NCBI RefSeq assembly: GCF_019931145.1
Contig: NZ_JAIOUV010000001.1
Span: forward strand, 124,001-188,000
Direction: 5' to 3'
DNA length: 64,000 nt
Origin: Marinicella meishanensis
Lineage (GTDB): Bacteria; Pseudomonadota; Gammaproteobacteria; Xanthomonadales; Marinicellaceae
A program made the translations under genes and the position numbers. The first letter of the stretch is position 1; the number at the start of each line of letters is the position of its first letter. Of this stretch, positions 25,901 to 32,908 are shown piece after piece. The notes beneath the pieces are model-generated. The model saw only the letters and a program-made list of their open reading frames with translations. It ran no database searches and was not told where the DNA came from.

Positions 25901-26985
25901 ACCAAGGACCTGGCTTATCAAGAGAACAACAGTCTGAAGTATTTAAAATGTTCAATCGATTGGATCAACACGCACAAGTTGATGGGGTCGGCATCGGTTT
26001 GGCAGTGGTGGATGAAATGGTCAAGATCAACCACGGACAAATTCTCATCAACAGTGATTTGGGACATGGTGCAGAATTTTGCATCCAATTTCCATTGAGC
26101 GACGAGCATGAACTGGCGGCCCAACCTTATGCCACTGGCTCATTACTTTCCCAACTGACCAAAGATGCCATAGACCCTGAAATGGCCACAGTGACTGATC
26201 CAAATAACGACCCTTTGGTTTCTGGTAAAGACACCATCCTGGTCATTGAGGACAACCACGACATGAGGCGCTTCATCGTTGGAATTTTGCAAGAGCAATA
26301 CCATTGCCTTGAGGCTGAAAATGGCCAAGTAGGCATTAACCAAGCCACTGAATTCATTCCTGATATGGTGGTTTGTGATGTCATGATGCCTCTCATGGAC
26401 GGCTTTGGAGTCTGTCGAGCCATCAGGTCAGATGAAAAAACCTCACACATTCCATTGTTGTTGTTGACAGCATTGAATGACAAATCCAACCGCATCAAAG
26501 GCTGGCAAGAAAACATCGACAGTTACATGACCAAACCCTTTGATCGAGACGAACTGTTGATCAGGATTGAAAACATCATATCAATCAGAAACATCCTCAA
26601 GAAAAAGGCCTCTATTTTGCTCGATCAAGGACAGGCCAACCGCATAAAACTACCCAAAAAAGATCAAGAGTTTGTCGACAAGCTCAACACCATCATCGAA
26701 GAAAATTTCAGTGATCCGTTATTAAATAGAAGCAAAATGGCATCACAAATGTCAGTCAGTGACCGTCAATTACAACGAAAGCTCAAAGCTTTGATTGACC
26801 AAAACCCCATGGATTATTTGCGGGGATATCGCCTCACCAAAGCCAAAAACTTGTTGGCAGATGGCCTCCAAGTCAGCCAAGTCTCTGACGAATGTGGTTT
26901 CAATTCCCTTTCTTACTTTTCATATTGTTTCAAAGCCCAGTTTAATCAAACTCCCAAACAATACAAACAATCCTTGATTGGGTAG
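22960..26985 (+). CDS. hybrid two-component regulator (propeller sensor, histidine kinase, receiver, AraC HTH)
   Basis: A 1341-residue single-chain two-component system. Residues 1-35 are a signal sequence. About 40-700 are Reg_prop beta-propeller repeats (MIWLGSAFDGLYYYDG, LWLGTFNNGVSH). About 705-775 are a Y_Y_Y domain. A membrane segment follows near 785. HisKA carries HISHEFRTPL with H839, then an ATPase domain (GNLVSNAIKYSP, GVGIGLAVVDEM). The receiver has D1140 in VCDVMMPLMDG and the lysine in MTKPFD. An AraC-type HTH lies at 1235-1335. The start appears to be TTG at 22960; no in-frame ATG precedes residue 97. Such proteins sense periplasmic ligands, often glycans, and activate nearby genes, here a set of small secreted proteins. 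Confidence 0.92.
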   Translation: MIQLLSPRLVHRSNPQRVLLLLFGLLSVCAAKSSTRFHHLTTDLAENNIQVVRTIAQDQTGMIWLGSAFDGLYYYDGHLARKQPLDPDKPNLGVLKMRSDWDQNLWFITDSEHVYQQHSGQFIPRFNSQEVVGETRWTDIGFKDHDQLILLSEHALVWVDLKEQRILKTAHTKEHGALRWIKSINHQWFVGSSAGLFILEEPTAMLKSVLPDTWQGPVNDLLLLNTGQLMLAADNGTWMLHDRQKNSSSISAVLTHKSLTLVADQIGMAYIGTLHQGLFRLDPQTKHLTQFKHDPHNRNAISDPHVLSSFIDQHNNLWLGTFNNGVSHSHLPAQKFGLMDRFSKPLNCALSDVVMGIHADQSALWLGTERGIIKSNWQTGDCTLINHQPDDPDTLVFDFVYGITPMDARNWWVLTAKGVNLLDSQTLKINRLPGALPPINTYFAAPYSTSKTLFGTRDGLYLFDQVQATSHRIKLGKAWLDGVKFYNHTRYQNEWIFNTSNGLYVMDQPTTLKPLKVINDQLPNLDVTSVLTHLDGLFVAVNNHGLMHFSRQGELLQHHKFTDDQNDMVTIYSQEVKGDEMWLGTSRGLIQLNPKNHSHVLFQEPDGLQSNFFLLSSSHRHLDGSLIFGGRKGLNHFVPEQVMTKQQPLPVALTAFKLFSSTVQPGNQVHNFTLNQPINELQVLNLGHQESVFGFEFNAFDYNQSKKITYAHRLVGFDPKWYEADAYNRQVSYTNIDPGEYWFEVKSQLPNQATFGPVKSIKLKIHPAPWLTWWAKTTYVVLFFSVLGWLVHRKISANAKLAQLLQTEVDEKTRELNTQKVMVESLLAKKNELFSHISHEFRTPLTLILGPINELINKSASRSSLSSLKLINKNANRLLSLVEQLLQIAKVSSFDKVQFHQQKTAEAVMSIIESFQHVAENKHISLILENNEDALITVTDQCLDAILGNLVSNAIKYSPTHSTIKVSALIENNQFLLRVKDQGPGLSREQQSEVFKMFNRLDQHAQVDGVGIGLAVVDEMVKINHGQILINSDLGHGAEFCIQFPLSDEHELAAQPYATGSLLSQLTKDAIDPEMATVTDPNNDPLVSGKDTILVIEDNHDMRRFIVGILQEQYHCLEAENGQVGINQATEFIPDMVVCDVMMPLMDGFGVCRAIRSDEKTSHIPLLLLTALNDKSNRIKGWQENIDSYMTKPFDRDELLIRIENIISIRNILKKKASILLDQGQANRIKLPKKDQEFVDKLNTIIEENFSDPLLNRSKMASQMSVSDRQLQRKLKALIDQNPMDYLRGYRLTKAKNLLADGLQVSQVSDECGFNSLSYFSYCFKAQFNQTPKQYKQSLIG

Positions 26986-27019
26986 GAAATCATTTGAAAA
27001 CAACAATCCCCACATCAAG

Positions 27020-27052
27020 GTCATTGATCAATGGCTTTGATTGATCAATGAC
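27020..27052. terminator. hairpin between convergent genes
   Basis: GTCATTGATCAAT (27020-27032) is fully complementary to ATTGATCAATGAC (27040-27052), loop GGCTTTG, extendable by two pairs. There is no T run on either side, so it may be a bidirectional stop, a rho-assisted stop or a transcript stabiliser. Confidence 0.5.
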
Positions 27053-27068
27053 TTACCTGCCATTCAAA

Positions 27069-27305
27069 TCACAACATCATGCACAACTCAAAGGCCCTTC
27101 TGGAAACAACCATTTCCTGCCAATATGGTCTGACCTGGGGAGCCGGTAAATTGTTGCTGGCCCAATCATGTTCAATGATTGATATTTCATAGATGTCGAA
27201 TTCATGAGCACAAGATTGATAGGTGCCAGCCTGGGCTTTCGTGCCCAGTCCAACCATCAATGCTGCACAGGTCAATACACATACTAATAATGCTTTCTTT
27301 ATCAT
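27069..27305 (-). CDS. small secreted protein
   Basis: A 78-residue protein with a clear signal peptide (ALLVCVLTCAALMVGLGT, cleavage after KAQA) and a mature part of about 52 residues with two cysteines (YQSCAHEF and FELCMML). AAGGAGAAAAAAC stands before ATG 27305, like the site of the small secreted protein at 22305. I do not recognise the family. It is convergent with the hybrid regulator gene and divergent from the tandem pair below. Confidence 0.6.
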   Translation of the reverse strand: MIKKALLVCVLTCAALMVGLGTKAQAGTYQSCAHEFDIYEISIIEHDWASNNLPAPQVRPYWQEMVVSRRAFELCMML

Positions 27306-27583
27306 GTTTTTTCTCCTTGGTTTGTTAATTCTTAAAGTCACCCATTGTTGGGCTGCTCTCATTATGGAAAGGTCTAAAAACATTTGTTTTCAAATTTCGG
27401 ACCATGATTTGAGGTATGCGGACAACACCGCCTCTTGAATGGATCGCAGCCCTTATTGAGCGGCTTTGACCCGTTGATTAAAAACACCGTCCTTAAATCA
27501 AAAACATTCACAAAGACCCACTCTCATAATGACTGGGTGTGCCAAGAACACACTTTTTTTAATTACATTTAAGGAGATACACC

Positions 27584-28162
27584 ATGAAATTACGAATCAG
27601 CACTTTATGGCTCATTTTGAGCTTCAATGTCTTCGCTTCAACAATCGAAGATTACCCCATTGCATACCAAGAACAACAACAGCCAGACAGCCGCCAAGAA
27701 ATGATGATTTTTGATACCGGCACAAAACTCAAGCTACATTACAATTTTATCAACCAAGAAACAGGTGAGTTTGTCAATGTCATTTTTGTGACAGACAAAA
27801 AATCACAGCAATACTCTGAAATGGTCATCACCACCAAAGACGGACAACTGATCACCAATGATGGCATCGAGCATTTTTTCAGTCACAGTCTGTATGGTGA
27901 TGAAAAATCAAATGTCTCCAAATCTGGCCTGATTGCTCAGTTTTTCAACAACATGCCTTTGGAAAGTATGAACAACGCTTTGGATGATGCAGGTGTGTTT
28001 AACAAAGGCTACAGCGACAGCGAGTGCACCCTGTTAGCAAATTCCATCAGTTTTCACATGCAACAATATTTTGTGGCCAAGCGCATGGGTAACGATGATG
28101 CTGCCGAGACTCATCGAATTGAAGTGGGATTTTTAATGCATGAGCATTCTCAGAATTGCTGA
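27584..28162 (+). CDS. secreted protein, tandem paralogue A
   Basis: A 192-residue secreted protein with signal MKLRISTLWLILSFNVFA. The C-terminal third holds YSDSECTLL, a helix, then RMGNDDAAETHRIEVGFLM and a C-terminal cysteine (HSQNC at the very end). These features recur in the next gene (YSASECNNL, TSNDDGAIHHAQM, YNSNC), so the two are diverged duplicates and likely share a disulfide linking the two cysteines. AAGGAGA precedes the ATG. No family known to me. Confidence 0.65.
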   Translation: MKLRISTLWLILSFNVFASTIEDYPIAYQEQQQPDSRQEMMIFDTGTKLKLHYNFINQETGEFVNVIFVTDKKSQQYSEMVITTKDGQLITNDGIEHFFSHSLYGDEKSNVSKSGLIAQFFNNMPLESMNNALDDAGVFNKGYSDSECTLLANSISFHMQQYFVAKRMGNDDAAETHRIEVGFLMHEHSQNC

Positions 28163-28229
28163 TCTCATTCATCAATGGGTTGGGACCATGTCTCAACCCT
28201 CTAGATTCAACACATTAAAGAGAATAAAC

Positions 28230-28793
28230 ATGAAAAAAATATTCATCGTCTCATTGGTCATGCTGTCATTCCTGACCCAGGCTAAAGACAACCAAACTGA
28301 CACCAAACACTTCCAAAACAACGCTGTTTCCCGGATTCATCAAGTTCACCATTCCAAAAAGCTCAATGAGTCTTTTGGTGTGATTTATGTGATCAATCAC
28401 AATACCCATGCCAAAAAGACCGCCAGTCTAGAAATCATTGTTTCCACAGACCAAGGTCAACTGATCATTGGTGAAAATCGCAGTTTAATCATGGGCGCAA
28501 ATAATGACCCTGAATTCATCAACAAGAACTTGAGCGACGATGCTTTGGAAGCTTTGTTTTTCAGTGATCCCATATTTGATCAATTCATTGAGCAATATGC
28601 TGTGGATCTAGATTCACAATTGGAGTTATTAAAAAACTACAGCGCAAGTGAATGCAATAACTTGGAATCTGCCATCAATCAAGTGTTTGCCGCTTACATG
28701 CATTTGCGAAGGACCAGCAATGATGATGGCGCCATTCATCACGCTCAAATGGTTCTCACAGGATTGGTTATGGAATATAACAGCAACTGCTGA
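28230..28793 (+). CDS. secreted protein, tandem paralogue B
   Basis: A 187-residue protein with signal MKKIFIVSLVMLSFLTQA. It resembles the preceding gene in the centre (IIVSTDQGQLIIGENRS against VITTKDGQLITNDGI) and in the last 60 residues (SASEC, NDDGAIHHAQMVLTGLVME, terminal NSNC). ATG at 28230 follows AAAGAGA; an in-frame upstream ATG overlaps the previous gene and is unlikely. Function is unknown. A terminator-like hairpin follows. Confidence 0.65.
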   Translation: MKKIFIVSLVMLSFLTQAKDNQTDTKHFQNNAVSRIHQVHHSKKLNESFGVIYVINHNTHAKKTASLEIIVSTDQGQLIIGENRSLIMGANNDPEFINKNLSDDALEALFFSDPIFDQFIEQYAVDLDSQLELLKNYSASECNNLESAINQVFAAYMHLRRTSNDDGAIHHAQMVLTGLVMEYNSNC

Positions 28794-28816
28794 CAGCAAC
28801 TGAATCTGTCTGTAAA

Positions 28817-28858
28817 GGGGTGTTTTGGATTGCCTCAACACCCCATATTTGGTTTTTA
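28817..28858 (+). terminator. rho-independent terminator
   Basis: GGGGTGTT (28817-28824) pairs with AACACCCC (28837-28844), with T-rich sequence after it. It ends the tandem paralogue transcript. Confidence 0.6.
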
Positions 28859-28895
28859 TAACAGATCATTGTGGCTGGTTTTCCTTATCAGCCAA

Positions 28896-30410
28896 TCACC
28901 CCATCATGTCGATGCCTTTCAGGTAGGAGCCAAGGGCTTGGGTGTTGGCGGTTGCCTGGTAACGATCGATTGTTGATTGCAACAATGCCTTGGCCTAGGG
29001 CCTGTTAACACTAACTGCAAGGCGACTGCTGGATCGTATTTTTCAGCCATCAAGGCATCAGTCGTGAAGTGTGGTCACTCCACATGAGCGACTGAATAAC
29101 GCTGAGGGGTGGAAAATAAGACCCAGCCCCATGGGTTCAGGCTGCAAAGGTCACACCCTGCGTTGCTCACCGCTCGATTGGAATGACCAAACCACGCGAT
29201 TCGCGCCTTGATTGTGACCTTTGCAGCCTGAACAGTGGTCTTTCATTTGGTGTTAACAGGCCCTGGTCAATGCGTTTGTTTTGACAATGTATTTTGGCCA
29301 CCAAGAACATATTGCTGACGATTTGCTCATGCTCCAGTGGGTATTTATTGTCAAAATCCCGGCACAATTTAAGCACCGCTTTGAATTGATTTTTACTGAA
29401 CGCTTGTTCAATCATCCAAGTCAGGGTATTGGCCTTTGGGGTTTCAATGAATGTCCGTCATCCACATAAGAGTCATACATGTCCATGGCGGCCTTAAACC
29501 GCCCTTCTGCCACCAATGCTTGCAACTGATCAGCCGGTCGTTGCCGCCCCTGACTCACCACCATGGATTGGGCTTGGGCCCAATATGGGTCCAGGTCGTG
29601 CCGCCCCTCTTCAGCCTGCATTTCCTCAATGATGTCGATGGCCTCTTTTGCCTGGTTGGCCGCAATCAATTCAATCACCCGGTCCTTGATCGGATCCTCT
29701 GGGTGGGAGGTTTGGTCGGCCACGGTTTCGGTGTCCACCGTGTCATGCCCGAGTTCATCGGCATGGCGATACATCACATAACCAATCACCAAAAAAGTGA
29801 GCACCAACAGAAAATACAACACCCAGGCAACGATCACGACACCCAGCACCCTTGGCAGCCATTGGCTCAGTTAATATCGCAGCAACAAATTCAGCGCCCC
29901 GCACAGCAGGAAAAACAACAGCAAAACCAGGTATTCAAAACCAATTCGACCCATCACAGAGGACAAGTTAAGCGGGTTAAAGGCGGCCACCAGACTTTGG
30001 GTTATGCACAACAACATCAAGTATGCCGGGGTCACCACGGTGGTCAATATCAGCAACGCCAGACCCAGCGGCGGATCGGTTCTGAACACAAACAAATAGA
30101 GGGCGATTTGCACCACACCCATGGCAATCGCTTTGAAACCGATGGTGTCATCAATTTCATCAACCCGGCCATCACCATAAGTCAGCTGACCACTGGAGAC
30201 ACTGTGCAGCACTTCAAAAGCCAATTAATAAGACATCAGAAACAAGGCCGCAGACACCAACAAAGACACGATGAGCACAGGACAGACCAGCAACAAATTG
30301 GCCAGTGCCAGCAAGGTGATTTGATCATACAATTTCTCCTCTCGCAAATGGCGAAAAAAGCAGCCAAATTTCAGCCAAAATGGCGGTGTATCTATGCTCC
30401 AAAAAACCTC
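28896..30410 (-). pseudogene. decayed membrane protein gene with TPR-like C-terminus, split by a MITE
   Basis: One reading frame on the minus strand can be followed from 30410 with two in-frame TAA stops (30225-30227, 29871-29873), a one-base frameshift near 29455-29460 and a 266-bp insertion at 28998-29263. The translated pieces fit together: several membrane segments (LLALANLLLVCPVLIVSLLV, IALYLFVFRTDPPLGL, VVIVAWVLYFLLVLTFLVIG), a linker, then helical repeats (EAIDIIEEMQAEE, MIEQAFSKNQFKAVLKLCRD). After the insertion KALLQSTIDRYQATANTQAL runs to a stop at 28896. No ATG opens the frame, so the 5' end may be lost as well. Confidence 0.8.
28998..29263. mobile_element. 266-bp MITE-like element with terminal inverted repeats
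   Basis: The ends are GGGCCTGTTAACACTAA (28998-29014) and TTGGTGTTAACAGGCCC (29247-29263), inverted repeats with one mismatch. Inside is a second, perfect 21-bp inverted pair at 29135-29155 and 29213-29233 (core GGCTGCAAAGGTCAC). No transposase is encoded. It interrupts the membrane protein gene between residues that read on directly, which shows insertion. No clear target duplication is seen. A shortened relative lies at 48241-48308. Confidence 0.8.
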
Positions 30411-30471
30411 TTATCGGTGTGAGGCATCCATTCTAAACCACAGCCACGCCACCGGCGGTGTTGTTTGCCAC

Positions 30472-30496
30472 AAAAAAGGGCCTGTCACCAGGCCCT
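30472..30496 (-). terminator. rho-independent terminator (minus strand)
   Basis: AGGGCCTG (30477-30484) and CAGGCCCT (30489-30496) with loop TCAC. On the minus strand six T residues follow. It ends the BlaI-M56 transcript. Confidence 0.85.
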
Positions 30497-30520
30497 GTGA
30501 ATCCGTCATTCAATGGATCA

Positions 30521-32119
30521 TCACCTTTGATCATTAGCGGCTTCTTTGGCTTCCCTTTGCAGTTTTTCTTGGGCGTGCTGCAACCGCTGCAGCTCAGCGT
30601 GAGACTGCTGCTGTTCCCGCTGAACCAAAGCCAACAACTCGGCTTCGCGGCGTTTTTGCTCCGCAATCAGGCGTTGTTTTTGGCGTTCCAAGTCGGCCAA
30701 CTGTCGTTTCAAAGCCGCTTTACTCAGGTGTTGATGCTGCCTCAATTCCGCGGCTTTGGCCTGTTGCGATTGACGGTGCTTCTCGGCTTCGATCCGCAAC
30801 ATCCTGGCCTGGCTGTTGATTTTTTCCGCCACTTGACCGGCCATCACTGGCGCCGATCGGTGGGCGGCGTTGGCATGCAACACGGGTAAAGCCGGCGGCA
30901 CGGCCGCTGTGACCCCTGCCACGTACGCATCCACATGGGGCTTGGGCGGCGTTGGTAAACGACCATCTGTGGCTGGGAAACGGGCCACTTCAGGCCGCGG
31001 TGGCGCGGTTGGGTGCAACACCGGCTCGGTTACCAGGTGGGGCCTGGTGGGTGGGGTCGCCGGCTCGGGATGAAGCTGCGTAACCAGCGGCTCGCTGGGG
31101 CTGAGTTCATGAATGGCCGCTGGGGTGGCCGGAACTTCATGGGCGGTGGTGAATTGCGAAACCGCCATCAAAGCGGTGGCCACGGTGGCCGAGGCCAATA
31201 ACAAATGGTGTGTTTTCTGGGGCATGGATTGACTCCTGAGTTGGGGGTTGAGAATGAGGTGAAGGCGTTGATACAGCACACTGGGTTGTGCCATCATGGC
31301 CGTCACCAGGGTCAGAGAAGCGGCGGTTTGCGGATGAAAACCCATCAGGGTCTCCGCATACACACTGGGTTTGATGTTTTGTTGCAACACCAGGTCATCG
31401 CAGGCGGTTTCAAAACTGTTGATCATGCGGGCTTTGATCCACCACATCAAGGGATTGAACCAACAACAAGCCGTGACCACTTGGGCGGTCATCAACCAGC
31501 CCCAATCGCCGCGTTTGATGTGGGCCATTTCGTGTAACAACACCACCCGCAAAGCGTCTTGTTGGCGCATGGATTCAGGGATCAGGATCACCGGTCGCAA
31601 GAGCCCCCAGGTGCAAGGACTGTGCAACTCAGGATGAGTTTTGATGCGGGGCTGCCGTGACAAAGTCAGTTGTTGCATACAGCCATTGACCAGGGCCAAA
31701 GTGACCGCGTCATCGACCTCGCGGGCTGACTGGGTGAGCCGCTGCCAATGCCGCAACTGGCGACCCAGTTGCAGCAACAATAAACCGGCCACTGCGGCCC
31801 AAATGAAGCCAAGCAGCCACCCTGCGGACCAGGCCTCATTGGCCGCGGCTACCACCCGCATCGCGCTTGAGGCGGTTGGCTGATCCACCGTGCCGACCAA
31901 AGTCAATTCAGCGGACCACAGGGGAATGGGTAACAAGGCCAATGATTGATGCAACCAGGGCAGCAACAACAGCACCAAAAAACCGATGCGCCACACCCAG
32001 GCTTGGGAGCCGGCGGTCAGACGCAGGCCACTGAGCCACCGCAACAGACCACACAACAGGATCATTTTCAACAACAGCTGCCACCAGGGATTGAGTAAAA
32101 ATGCCAAACTGTCCATCAT
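30521..32119 (-). CDS. M56 family metallopeptidase (BlaR1-like)
   Basis: A 532-residue membrane protein. Residues 1-105 contain membrane segments (LLLKMILLCGLLRWLSGL and LVLLLLPWLHQSLALLPI). The peptidase site is LLHEMAHIKRGDWG (zinc site HEMAH, about 196-200), followed by CCWFNPLMWWIKARM and FETACDDLVL. Another membrane segment sits near 300. The C-terminal 220 residues differ from BlaR1: no penicillin-binding sensor domain, instead a Pro/Thr-rich stretch and then a Gln/Arg/Glu-rich coiled coil. It overlaps the BlaI gene by 4 bases (ATGA), a typical BlaI-BlaR1 arrangement. It probably cleaves the repressor in response to an envelope signal. Confidence 0.9.
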   Translation of the reverse strand: MMDSLAFLLNPWWQLLLKMILLCGLLRWLSGLRLTAGSQAWVWRIGFLVLLLLPWLHQSLALLPIPLWSAELTLVGTVDQPTASSAMRVVAAANEAWSAGWLLGFIWAAVAGLLLLQLGRQLRHWQRLTQSAREVDDAVTLALVNGCMQQLTLSRQPRIKTHPELHSPCTWGLLRPVILIPESMRQQDALRVVLLHEMAHIKRGDWGWLMTAQVVTACCWFNPLMWWIKARMINSFETACDDLVLQQNIKPSVYAETLMGFHPQTAASLTLVTAMMAQPSVLYQRLHLILNPQLRSQSMPQKTHHLLLASATVATALMAVSQFTTAHEVPATPAAIHELSPSEPLVTQLHPEPATPPTRPHLVTEPVLHPTAPPRPEVARFPATDGRLPTPPKPHVDAYVAGVTAAVPPALPVLHANAAHRSAPVMAGQVAEKINSQARMLRIEAEKHRQSQQAKAAELRQHQHLSKAALKRQLADLERQKQRLIAEQKRREAELLALVQREQQQSHAELQRLQHAQEKLQREAKEAANDQR

Positions 32120-32508
32120 TCACCCCGCTTTTTGGCCGCGGCCAATTGATCCATGATTTGTTGCAACTCCTGCTCATTCAGGCCCGCTTTTTCCATGCCC
32201 AACAAGGCACAAACCGCCGCCGCCGGAGAGTCATTGAAGAACGTCTTGGTGATGTTTTTCAAGGCACTTTGCTGCGCTTCGTCGGTGTCCACCGTGGCCT
32301 CGTAAATGTATTTGGCCCCTTGTTGGTGGAAGCTCAGGCAGCCTTTGTTGACCAAGCGGCTGAGCATGGCCCGCACGGCGGAATAGCTGGGGGGGTTGGG
32401 CAAGTTTGTCATCACGTCCTGGGCCGAAGCCTGTTGGTGGGCAAAGATGATGTCCATGATCTGCCGTTCACGGCGACTGAGTTGGTGGTATATTTCGGTT
32501 GATTTCAT
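32116..32508 (-). CDS. BlaI/MecI/CopY family transcriptional repressor
   Basis: A 130-residue winged-helix repressor. Residues 5-75 form the DNA-binding domain (LSRRERQIMDIIFAHQQAS, PSYSAVRAMLSRLVNKG) and the C-terminal half is the dimerisation helix region with the TFFNDSPAAAVCALL motif usually seen at the cleavage-prone dimer interface. It is co-transcribed with the M56 peptidase gene downstream and probably represses its own operon through the repeats at 32520-32547. Confidence 0.92.
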   Translation of the reverse strand: MKSTEIYHQLSRRERQIMDIIFAHQQASAQDVMTNLPNPPSYSAVRAMLSRLVNKGCLSFHQQGAKYIYEATVDTDEAQQSALKNITKTFFNDSPAAAVCALLGMEKAGLNEQELQQIMDQLAAAKKRGE

Positions 32509-32519
32509 GGTGTTAAATT

Positions 32520-32547
32520 TGTAGCACTATGCTAATAATGTAGCACT
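32520..32547 (-). promoter_or_regulatory. candidate BlaI-type operator
   Basis: TGTAGCACT occurs twice in the same orientation (32520-32528 and 32539-32547), 19 bases apart, and the first is part of the palindrome TAGCA-CTA-TGCTA (32522-32534). It lies 12 bases upstream of the blaI start, where an autoregulatory operator is expected. The half-site TGTAG resembles known TACA/TGTA operators of this family. Confidence 0.55.
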
Positions 32548-32687
32548 TAGAGCCCACATGCAAGCAAAAATTCACTTTTTTTCACGCCCATCGAGATTTT
32601 CTTACAGGCACCACCGATAAACACAGCAGCCATTCATCGATAACAATCGGACAATATCAGGGTGTTGAGAATCCAAGGGGAATAACC

Positions 32688-32888
32688 ATGTCTAATCCAT
32701 ACATCGAGCAACTGAAATCACGCAACCAAGCCAACCAACAGGCCAAGACCATCAAAAAGCGCATCCGCTATTTACAGCGGGAATGGGTCAGGGCTTCCTT
32801 TCAAGGCGAAGAAAAAATGGGCTTGTGCCACAAGATCATGAAACTGATTCAACAAGAGCGGCACAAGATCAACGAACTGCAGCAGTAA
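32688..32888 (+). CDS. small basic coiled-coil protein
   Basis: A 66-residue highly charged protein (QAKTIKKRIRYLQREWVRA) that is almost entirely helical, ending in QERHKINELQQ. It has 9-10 Lys/Arg-rich positions and one Cys. AAGGGG stands 6 bases before ATG. It is divergent from blaI. The family is not known to me; it might be a small nucleic-acid-binding or scaffold protein. Confidence 0.6.
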   Translation: MSNPYIEQLKSRNQANQQAKTIKKRIRYLQREWVRASFQGEEKMGLCHKIMKLIQQERHKINELQQ

Positions 32889-32908
32889 CCCCAATCAAGG
32901 GCGCTGGC

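Noticed and set aside
29451-30422. A 323-codon plus-strand frame rich in His and Gln over the decayed membrane gene
   Set aside because: Composition mirrors membrane-protein codons on the opposite strand; the minus-strand reading gives sensible membrane segments and repeats instead.
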